From an uncultured Lachnospiraceae bacterium (GTDB taxonomy: Bacteria; Bacillota; Clostridia; Lachnospirales; Lachnospiraceae): a stretch of DNA of 6,346 bases. The notes under the pieces were generated by a model that was not told the origin of the DNA, made no database searches, and saw only the letters and a list, made by a program, of their open reading frames with translations. Of this stretch, positions 1 to 4,965 are shown one piece after another (position 1 is the first letter of the stretch; each line of letters starts with the position of its first letter). The translations under genes were made by a program, and so were the position numbers. The stretch lies in assembly GCA_902764045.1 (NCBI GenBank), contig CACWUI010000071.1:1-6346 (forward strand), in the 5' to 3' direction.

Positions 1-238
1 CCCCCTGGAAAAGGTGGAGCAGCCATGTAAAGAACCTTTGTGGCAGAGGGTCGTTCAATCCCCAGTAATTGGCGATCTCCTGCTTAGCCTCAGCTGAGAG
101 TGTAGACTCGGTCCCAACATATGAGGTAAGAGGATCAATGGGTGCACTTGTTATAAGAATAAACGCAAGCAGACATACGGCAAAAAGCAGAATGACCAGT
201 CGTATGATTTCAGTGACGAGACTTTTCTTCCTAAACAT
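1..238 (-). CDS. ABC transporter permease, Opp/Dpp/Nik type, N-terminal part (runs off left edge)
   Basis: This is the N-terminal 79 residues of an inner-membrane permease of the binding-protein-dependent peptide/nickel importer family (DppB/OppB/NikB-like). The protein has a short basic start (MFRKK), one hydrophobic segment at about residues 10-30, and then the family's external region with SAPIDPLTSY (31-40), an SAEAKQEIA stretch and WGLNDPLPQRF (59-69). The last block is the characteristic WGLD/N-P-L..RF motif of first-permease subunits. The ATG overlaps the stop codon of the upstream lipoprotein gene as TAATG. A GGAG Shine-Dalgarno sits inside that gene's last codons (248-251), 9 nt before the ATG, so the two are translated from one mRNA and are probably coupled. 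The second permease and the ATPases should lie beyond position 1. The family call is secure; the substrate is not determined. Confidence 0.93.
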   Translation of the reverse strand, partial: MFRKKSLVTEIIRLVILLFAVCLLAFILITSAPIDPLTSYVGTESTLSAEAKQEIANYWGLNDPLPQRFFTWLLHLFQG

Positions 239-1899
239 TATTTCCAGCTCCAATCAGCTATGTTACATACGATAGGTGCTCCGTGACCGTGAGGGTGCAT
301 GATCTGTGTGCTCTCTGATATATCAAGATTGCTGTTTACAAAGTAGCAGTGCTCAATGTTTACAAGGTACAGATAAGGATAATCTTCTACTGCCGCCTGC
401 TGGGCTTCCTTCCAGTTCTTTACGGCATCGGCATTTGAAGTTGCCTTAAGGGCCGCCTGAATACCTGCATCCGTCTTATCATTCTTATATCCGACAACGT
501 TGTCATATTCTCCCTGAAGGAACATTTCGGAATCGAGAAGAGAATCTATAACGATGGGATTATACTGTCCCCAGCCCCATACGATAGGTGTTGTATTGGT
601 AAGGGCGCCTGCCTCATCCCATGAAAGGTTCTTAACATTGATCTTGATTCCGATGTTCTTTGCTTCCTCTGCAAGAGCCATGGCAAGGTTGTATCTGTCC
701 ATATCGTTTCCGGGTGCGATCACGTCGAATTCGCAGGCCTTTCCGTCCTTTTCAACGATACCGTCTCCGTCTGAATCCTTCCAGCCTGCATCCTCAAGCA
801 CCTTCTTTGCTTCATCAGTCTGTCCGTCGGGATAGTTCTCGTCAAGAGACCATGTAAGATTTACAAAGCTCTCTGCGGGTTTTCCGACGCCGTTCAGACC
901 GTTGTCGATAATGGTCTGTCTGTTTACACCGATAGCAAGCGCTTTTCTTACAGCCGGATCGGAAGTAATGTTGTTTCCGACCTTACGTGCATTACCGGAA
1001 GCATCCTTCATCTCCTGCTCTTCCAGTACGGGAAGGCTCACCTGACGAACGTCCATGGTCTTGCAGCTTGTAAGTGTCATGCCTTCAATGTTTTCTTTTG
1101 AATAGCTGGGACTTACCATTACGATATCAAGCTGACCCGAGCCTGCAGCCGCGATAGCCGCATCCTGATCCATGTAAACAAGGGTTATCTTGTCGATGGA
1201 AGGCGCGCCGCTGAAGCAGTCCTTATTTGTCTCTAAGATCATCTGCTGGTTGGTAGTATATTCCGCAACCTTGAATGCTCCCGTTCCGATGGGCTTTGTG
1301 TCAAATGTGGTGCTGTCATAAGCATCACTGGGCACGATCTGAAGCATGGCAACGGTGTCAAAGAAAGGTGAATAAGCCTCGTCAAGGGTAAACTCAACTG
1401 TGTAGTCATCTACTGCCTTAACGCCTTTCAGATGTGTAAGATCCACGTTCTCGTTGTTAGCCTGATTGTCCTTTACTGTCTGGTATGTAAACACAACGTC
1501 CTCTGCAGTAAAGTCACTTCCGTCACTGAACTTAATATCCTTCTTCAGTTTGAAAGTGTATGTGAGACCGTCAGCCGCGATCTCCCATGAATCCGCCAGG
1601 TCACCCACATATTCTGATTTGGGGTCAACCTTTAACAATGCATTACAGATAAAAGGATAACCGTATGACATAGAGCCTTTAATGGGGTCAAGGCTTGAAT
1701 CAAAAATCGATGTACCTACGAATGCGGTCACCTCGCCTGAGGATTTGCCTGAACCGCCTGATGCGGTAGTGGTGGTGTCAGAGCTGCCTGATGCAGTGGT
1801 AGTCGACTCACCGCCACCGCCTCCGCCGCAGCCCACAAGTCCGATAGTACCGGCCATCATAACCGCCGATAAGGTAATGGGTATAATCTTCTTCTTCAT
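238..1899 (-). CDS. ABC transporter substrate-binding lipoprotein, family 5 (peptide/nickel type)
   Basis: This is a 553-residue extracellular lipoprotein that captures substrate for the permease encoded just downstream. The chosen ATG follows a strong GGGAGG (1910-1915) at 10 nt and gives a clean signal peptide: MKKK, a hydrophobic core, and the lipobox LVGC with lipidated Cys24. A frame extension back to 1959 would put 20 residues before this signal and is unlikely. After Cys24 comes a run of six Gly and a Thr/Ser/Gly-rich linker to about residue 56, a flexible tether. The family 5 signature is clear at about 112-140 (TYTFKLKKDIKFSDG, then AEDVVFTY). Later conserved blocks include GTGAFK (205-210), DPAVRKALAIGVNR (314-327) and a DSDGDG turn (375-380). 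The length is typical of the family. The protein ends with a His-rich HPHGHG (535-540) and ADWSWK. Possible ligands are peptides, nickel-type chelates or other small solutes; sequence alone does not settle it. Confidence 0.95.
   Translation of the reverse strand: MKKKIIPITLSAVMMAGTIGLVGCGGGGGGESTTTASGSSDTTTTASGGSGKSSGEVTAFVGTSIFDSSLDPIKGSMSYGYPFICNALLKVDPKSEYVGDLADSWEIAADGLTYTFKLKKDIKFSDGSDFTAEDVVFTYQTVKDNQANNENVDLTHLKGVKAVDDYTVEFTLDEAYSPFFDTVAMLQIVPSDAYDSTTFDTKPIGTGAFKVAEYTTNQQMILETNKDCFSGAPSIDKITLVYMDQDAAIAAAGSGQLDIVMVSPSYSKENIEGMTLTSCKTMDVRQVSLPVLEEQEMKDASGNARKVGNNITSDPAVRKALAIGVNRQTIIDNGLNGVGKPAESFVNLTWSLDENYPDGQTDEAKKVLEDAGWKDSDGDGIVEKDGKACEFDVIAPGNDMDRYNLAMALAEEAKNIGIKINVKNLSWDEAGALTNTTPIVWGWGQYNPIVIDSLLDSEMFLQGEYDNVVGYKNDKTDAGIQAALKATSNADAVKNWKEAQQAAVEDYPYLYLVNIEHCYFVNSNLDISESTQIMHPHGHGAPIVCNIADWSWK
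1757..1809 (-). repeat. Short in-gene tandem duplication in the lipoprotein linker
   Basis: Two imperfect copies of a 30-bp unit (starting near 1756 and 1786 on the plus strand, both beginning GCCTGATGC) encode a 10-residue repeat, TTTASG/TTTTASG, directly after the lipidated Cys and Gly run. It most likely reflects slippage or duplication in a low-complexity tether and has no folded function. Confidence 0.55.
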
Positions 1900-1929
1900 T
1901 ACAAAATTTCCTCCCTTAAATAAAAAAAT

Positions 1930-1975
1930 AAAAAGGTCTGTAATACATTGCTTAAACAATAAAAACAGCCTTTTT
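1930..1975 (-). terminator. Terminator-like hairpin in front of the lipoprotein gene
   Basis: On the minus strand AAAAAGG (1975-1969) pairs with CCTTTTT (1936-1930), extended by CTGT (1968-1965) with ACAG (1941-1938) past a single bulged A. An inner ATTG/CAAT stem closes a 6-nt loop (1947-1960). The 3' arm runs into a T-rich tract (about 1936-1921), the form of an intrinsic terminator. It ends only about 20 nt before the lipoprotein Shine-Dalgarno. It could stop read-through from the metal exporter gene upstream, or act as an attenuator in the lipoprotein leader. The nearer promoter's -10 box abuts the 5' arm, so a transcript from that promoter would lose part of the stem, whereas one from the farther promoter would carry all of it. 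Confidence 0.6.
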
Positions 1976-1976
1976 G

Positions 1977-2005
1977 ATTATAATATCAGGGTTGGCGCAC
2001 ATTAA
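1977..2005 (-). promoter_or_regulatory. Candidate promoter for the lipoprotein-permease operon (proximal)
   Basis: A perfect TATAAT (1982-1977 on the minus strand) lies 17 bp downstream of a weak -35, TTAATG (2005-2000). The predicted start is near 1970, giving a leader of about 70 nt. The -10 is strong, but the -35 matches only 3 of 6 consensus bases. Confidence 0.5.
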
Positions 2006-2056
2006 CCCCCCAAAGGGGATAAAACCTGCGATTATTACTGGATTTTTCGAGGTTTT
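1989..2056 (-). other. Cluster of potential RNA hairpins in the lipoprotein leader
   Basis: On the minus strand AAAACCT-CG (2056-2048) can pair with CG-(bulge)-AGGTTTT (2030-2021). This is followed by CCCC-TTT-GGGG (2018-2008), and then GGGTT (2008-2004) can pair with AACCC (1993-1989). The second and third stems share bases and are partly exclusive. Together with the hairpin at 1930-1975 this could be a structured leader if transcription starts at the distal promoter. I do not recognise a known riboswitch class here. Confidence 0.35.
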
Positions 2057-2068
2057 TTGCACTTATTT

Positions 2069-2097
2069 TTTATACATTTGTAATATAAATATCGGAA
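2069..2097 (-). promoter_or_regulatory. Candidate distal promoter for the lipoprotein operon
   Basis: TATAAA (2074-2069 on the minus strand) lies 17 bp from TTCCGA (2097-2092). The start would be near 2062 and the leader about 160 nt, including all the hairpins to 1930. The hexamers match consensus 5/6 and 3/6. In such AT-rich DNA this remains tentative. Confidence 0.3.
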
Positions 2098-2106
2098 TCC
2101 AATGGA

Positions 2107-2191
2107 CATGGGGACGGTTTTTGTGTCTCATTTAAATCAAGACCGGGGACAGTTCTCAGTCTCCCTAAAGGGAGTCAGAAAACCGTACCCT
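2107..2191. repeat. REP-like repeat cluster with GGGGAC(G/A)GTT units and a 46-bp imperfect hairpin
   Basis: Three related units of about 20 bp are packed here. Two are direct: GGGGACGGTTTTTGTGTCTC at 2110-2129 and a copy beginning GGGGACAGTTCTC at 2145-2165. One is inverted at 2170-2190, whose reverse complement begins GGGTACGGTTTTC. The second and third form a hairpin with 21-bp arms (16 of 21 positions pair) around a TAAA loop at 2166-2169. From memory, GGGGACGGTT..TGTGTC units are common intergenic repeats in clostridial and some other genomes and resemble REP elements mobilised by Y1-family transposases. None is encoded in this window. With no T-run on either side it is not a convincing terminator, although it begins only 10 bp past the metal exporter stop codon. 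Confidence 0.6.
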
Positions 2192-2200
2192 CCACCTCCC

Positions 2201-3394
2201 TCACTTCTTATGCTTGAAACTCTGACTATGCACGAACAGCCTGTCAATGGTAACCTCCAGTTCCAGCTCCGGCGCCCATTTGTGGATAGCCCTCTCTATC
2301 TGCTCCCTAAGGGTATCACTGTCCGGTCCGTCATAATCATTTACCACAACATCAAAGGCCACCTTGGGATTGGGCGGACGCTTTAAGACCTGAAAATCAT
2401 GTATCTGAAGCGAATCATCGATCGTATGGATCACTTTTAAAACAAATTCTTTTAATTCATTTGCCTCTTCGTCATTCTCATTTACGGGATCTATGTGAAT
2501 GGTTATCTCACATCCCACCGCATTTGCCACTCTCTTTTCCGCCGCGTGGGCGGCTTCATGGGCCTGTATGATGCTCATAGTGGATGGCACCTCGGCATGA
2601 AGCGTGCAGTACATTCGTCCGGGACCGTAATCATGCACCACTATGTCGTGAACTCCGAGAATCCTGTTATCGTGACGCACTGCTCTTTCTATTTCATTTA
2701 ACATCTCCTCCTCCGGCATTTTTCCAAACAGGGGGCCCATGGTTTCCTTACATGAAAGGATCCCGGAAATTATAACAAATATCGCAACTCCGGTTCCCGC
2801 TATCCCGTCCAGCTTCACACCCGTAGCCGCCTCTATGATCGTGGTGATCAGCACGGCACTTGTGGCAATACAGTCATTTAAACTGTCGGTTGCTGCTGCA
2901 GTCAGGGTCAGGGATCCTATTTTTTTACCGATGGATATGTAAAAGTGCCACATCCATAATTTGACGGCAATGGAGATCACAAGGACCACAACGGCGATGG
3001 CGGCAAAAAGAGTCTCCTCCGGATGGATGATCTTTTCAATAGACTCCCTTATCAGGCTTATGCCCATAAAGATAATGGCAAAGGATACGATCTGTCCCGC
3101 TATATACTCTACCCGGCCATGACCGAAGGGGTGCTCCTTATCTGCCGGCTTTCCCATAACCTTAAACCCTATGAGGGTCACCACGGAGGAGCCCATATCC
3201 GACAGGTTGTTAAAAGCATCCGCCACGATGGAGATGTGCCCCGTAATAAGACCTGCAATAAGTTTTATGATAAATAAAGATATATTGCAGATCATGCCGA
3301 CTACTCCGGCCATAATGCCGTAGTTTTGCCTGAGCTTTGATGTGTCGGTCTCATCCTCATCTTTTATGAATTTTTTTATCAAAAGTTCCGTCAT
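2201..3394 (-). CDS. Cation diffusion facilitator (CDF) divalent metal exporter, probably Mn2+
   Basis: This is a 397-residue membrane antiporter that exports divalent metal in exchange for protons. About six hydrophobic segments lie at roughly 28-50, 54-78, 98-118, 129-150, 160-187 and 195-214. The metal-site motif in TM2 is N62-N-L-S-D66 (NxxxD) and in TM5 D170-S-L-N-D174 (DxxxD). HPFGHGR (88-94) is the family loop. The HxxxD of Zn/Cd exporters is absent, and an Asn-Asp/Asp-Asp set is known from Mn2+ exporters such as pneumococcal MntE, so Mn2+ is the inference. Family members are usually about 300 residues. The extra length is a second cytoplasmic module after the usual dimerisation domain (see findings). 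The ATG at 3394 fits family N-termini (MTELLIKKFIKD). A GTG extension to 3448 is unlikely. The Shine-Dalgarno is ambiguous: AGGA is only 2 nt away, GGGAAAG about 8 nt away. Confidence 0.93.
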   Translation of the reverse strand: MTELLIKKFIKDEDETDTSKLRQNYGIMAGVVGMICNISLFIIKLIAGLITGHISIVADAFNNLSDMGSSVVTLIGFKVMGKPADKEHPFGHGRVEYIAGQIVSFAIIFMGISLIRESIEKIIHPEETLFAAIAVVVLVISIAVKLWMWHFYISIGKKIGSLTLTAAATDSLNDCIATSAVLITTIIEAATGVKLDGIAGTGVAIFVIISGILSCKETMGPLFGKMPEEEMLNEIERAVRHDNRILGVHDIVVHDYGPGRMYCTLHAEVPSTMSIIQAHEAAHAAEKRVANAVGCEITIHIDPVNENDEEANELKEFVLKVIHTIDDSLQIHDFQVLKRPPNPKVAFDVVVNDYDGPDSDTLREQIERAIHKWAPELELEVTIDRLFVHSQSFKHKK

Positions 3395-3428
3395 GTTCCT
3401 TGCTTTCCCGAAAAAATATATTTGTTTA

Positions 3429-3437
3429 CTTATAACA
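3429..3437 (-). promoter_or_regulatory. Candidate extended -10 promoter for the CDF exporter gene
   Basis: TG-T-TATAAG on the minus strand (-10 hexamer 3434-3429) fits an extended -10 element. No good -35 lies at the right distance. The start would be near 3422, giving a leader of about 28 nt. The element sits downstream of the terminator at 3474-3506, so this gene appears to be transcribed independently of the small gene upstream. Confidence 0.4.
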
Positions 3438-3471
3438 CCTGAGTGCACTGTAAGGGAAGCCTAATTTTCAA

Positions 3472-3506
3472 ACAAAAAAAGGGAGTATGTCTGCTTACAT
3501 ACTCCC
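3472..3506 (-). terminator. Strong intrinsic terminator of the 100-residue protein gene
   Basis: On the minus strand a perfect 10-bp stem, GGGAGTATGT (3506-3497) with ACATACTCCC (3490-3481), closes a 6-nt loop (AAGCAG). It is followed by seven T (3480-3474). It lies 30 nt past the stop codon of the small gene and insulates the CDF gene. The T-run is on the minus-strand side only, so it is directional. Confidence 0.92.
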
Positions 3507-3535
3507 CGCATCTGATCAACGTATTTCAAGCAAAT

Positions 3536-3838
3536 TTACGCGTATGCTATCTCATCATATTTGCCGGCTTTTGCTTTCTCCAAAGCATCAAGCCAATTCT
3601 CCCGTTGGAAATCAAGAATGGCAATATGAGACTCGAATGAATTGTCACCGTAATTCCATACTATACATGTATGGCCGCGCTTTCTGATATCTCTCATATC
3701 ATCAAGCAAAAACTCTTCAGTTATATTACCGTCCCGATTGACCACCTCCATTTTATCCTTTCTCAGCCTCAGTCCGCCTGTCCTGCAAAGGTAAACTGCA
3801 CGGCTTTCAAATAAAACATCATCGTTACTACTGCTCAT
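3536..3838 (-). CDS. Small soluble protein of unknown function (100 residues)
   Basis: I do not recognise this protein. The ATG at 3838 follows a strong purine tract, AAAGGGGG (to 3848), at 9 nt. A GTG 30 bp further out is less likely. There is no signal peptide or membrane segment. The pattern is several short beta-like strands (VYLCR, LRLRKDKMEVVN, TEEFLLDDMRDIRKR, HTCIVWNY, SHIAILDF), then a C-terminal amphipathic helix with Trp82 (ENWLDALEKAKAG). A mostly-beta domain capped by a helix carrying a Trp is reminiscent of PH-like folds, but this is shape only, not a family assignment. The gene has its own ribosome binding site and a strong terminator, so it is probably a real single-gene unit. 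It diverges from the dehydrogenase gene across a 165-bp gap. Confidence 0.75.
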   Translation of the reverse strand: MSSSNDDVLFESRAVYLCRTGGLRLRKDKMEVVNRDGNITEEFLLDDMRDIRKRGHTCIVWNYGDNSFESHIAILDFQRENWLDALEKAKAGKYDEIAYA

Positions 3839-3912
3839 TAAAAGTTTCCCCCTTTCGATGGCAAGCACTATCCTGTTACGTCCTAAATATTAACACACGA
3901 CAAAAAAAAATT

Positions 3913-3931
3913 TATCCCCTGATACGGGATA
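3913..3931. promoter_or_regulatory. Inverted repeat just upstream of the dehydrogenase promoter (possible operator)
   Basis: TATCCC (3913-3918) and GGGATA (3926-3931) form 6-bp arms around 7 bp, ending one base before the proposed -35 of the dehydrogenase gene. It lies in the divergent gap shared with the small unknown gene, so a protein bound here could affect both. It does not match the MET-box seen near metE. There is no T-run that would make it a terminator. Confidence 0.35.
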
Positions 3932-3932
3932 T

Positions 3933-3961
3933 TATGCAAGTTAATTTTTTCAGGGTATAAT
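3933..3961 (+). promoter_or_regulatory. Candidate promoter of the dehydrogenase gene
   Basis: A perfect TATAAT (3956-3961) stands 17 bp from a weak -35, TATGCA (3933-3938). The start would be near 3968, giving a leader of about 36 nt that contains the AAAAGGA ribosome binding site (3985-3991), 12 nt before the ATG, a rather long spacing. The weak -35 suggests activator dependence or modest strength. Confidence 0.55.
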
Positions 3962-4003
3962 TCAGACACATCAAAAAAAAAACTAAAAGGATCATAAATA
4001 AAG

Positions 4004-4957
4004 ATGGATATTCAGATCACTTCAGCAGGTTTAAATAAAAATAAGATCGTCGTTATCGGCGCGGGAAATGTAGGACAGGCGATAGCCTATACCCTTATGG
4101 TGCGCAGGCAGGCAAACGACATTGTAATAATCGATAAGGATAAAGAAAAGGCAGAAAGCGCGGCGGAGGATATCGCCCACGGGACAGGTTTTTTCAGCCA
4201 GATAAGGGTACGCACCGGCGGCTATGAGGAATGCTCTGACGCAGGTCTAATCATAATCACCGCAGGCAAGGTAAGGGGCGCCGGTCAGTCAAGACTTGAG
4301 CTTGCAAAGGACAACATAAAGATCGCCCGGGAGATAACTGCTGATATCATGAGGCATTGCACGAATCCCCTGATACTTGTGGTATCAAATCCCGTGGATA
4401 TCATCACCGCAGCCGTTCTTGACGAATCCGGCATTCACAGAAGCCGGGTCATCGGCAGCGGGACTTCCCTTGATACCGCCCGGTTCAGGCATCTCATAAG
4501 CGAGGCATTAAATCTTAATGTAAGCGATGTAAACGCTTACGTCCTGGGCGAACACGGGGACAGCCAGGTTCATATATGGAGCGACGTGCATATTGCCGGC
4601 ATACCCCTTCATGAATATGAAACCCAGATGGGACGTCCTCTTGACAGGGAGAGTATTTCCGAACATACAAAAAAAGGCGGCGCTCAGATAATAGCAGGAA
4701 AAGGCGCCACCTTCTATGGCGTGGCAATGGCAGTGGCAAATATCACGGAAATGATCCTAAACGACAAACAGGGGATCGTTCCGGTCTCACACATGTTAAA
4801 CGACACCTTCGGCAAATGGGCGGGAGCCGTTATCTCCATGCCCTGTATTCTCGGATCCGGAGGCGTCACAAAGACTATCATGATCCCCATGTCGGATGAT
4901 GAACGAAAAGCCATGGACAAGTCAGCAGAGGTCGTGCTGGAGATGCAGAAACTGTAG
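4004..4957 (+). CDS. L-lactate/malate dehydrogenase family enzyme (NAD-dependent 2-hydroxyacid dehydrogenase)
   Basis: This is a complete 317-residue cytoplasmic enzyme of the family that interconverts a 2-oxoacid and an L-2-hydroxyacid using NADH. The Rossmann motif is GAGNVG (19-24), with Asp44 at the end of strand 2 indicating NAD over NADP. The catalytic set is intact: Arg97 (SRLEL loop), Asp157 and Arg160 (LDTARFR) and His184 (GEHGDS). Thr236 in KGATFYGVA is lactate dehydrogenase-like. The mobile loop reads TAGKVRGAGQSR (86-97), with Arg91 where lactate dehydrogenases carry the specificity Gln (position 102 in standard numbering). Arg there is the malate dehydrogenase state. Overall length and motifs look like L-LDH, but the substrate could be oxaloacetate or another 2-oxoacid, so no gene symbol is given. 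It is monocistronic and convergent with the LysR gene. Confidence 0.93.
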   Translation: MDIQITSAGLNKNKIVVIGAGNVGQAIAYTLMVRRQANDIVIIDKDKEKAESAAEDIAHGTGFFSQIRVRTGGYEECSDAGLIIITAGKVRGAGQSRLELAKDNIKIAREITADIMRHCTNPLILVVSNPVDIITAAVLDESGIHRSRVIGSGTSLDTARFRHLISEALNLNVSDVNAYVLGEHGDSQVHIWSDVHIAGIPLHEYETQMGRPLDRESISEHTKKGGAQIIAGKGATFYGVAMAVANITEMILNDKQGIVPVSHMLNDTFGKWAGAVISMPCILGSGGVTKTIMIPMSDDERKAMDKSAEVVLEMQKL

Positions 4958-4965
4958 GGCCGGCA

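Noticed and set aside
1900..1959. N-terminal 20-residue extension of the binding lipoprotein
   Set aside because: The strong GGGAGG and the normal lipoprotein signal peptide both support the ATG at 1899. The extension would overlap the terminator-like hairpin.
1682..2005. Plus-strand 107-residue reading frame with a polyproline stretch
   Set aside because: It is the complement of the lipoprotein's Gly/Thr/Ser linker and signal peptide. There is no ribosome binding site, and the minus-strand gene is unambiguous.
2145..2190. REP-like hairpin as the intrinsic terminator of the CDF gene
   Set aside because: The stem has five mismatches and no T-run follows on either strand, so a repeat element is the better call.
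3395..3448. GTG start giving an 18-residue extension of the CDF exporter
   Set aside because: The extension covers the likely promoter, and family N-termini begin at the MTELLIKK methionine.
3839..3868. GTG start giving a 10-residue extension of the small unknown protein
   Set aside because: The extension would include the purine-rich ribosome binding site that sits correctly for the ATG at 3838.
4515..4739. Minus-strand arginine-rich frame inside the dehydrogenase gene, and similar frames inside other genes
   Set aside because: These are shadows of strongly conserved coding sequence. They have no ribosome binding sites and compositions unlike real proteins.
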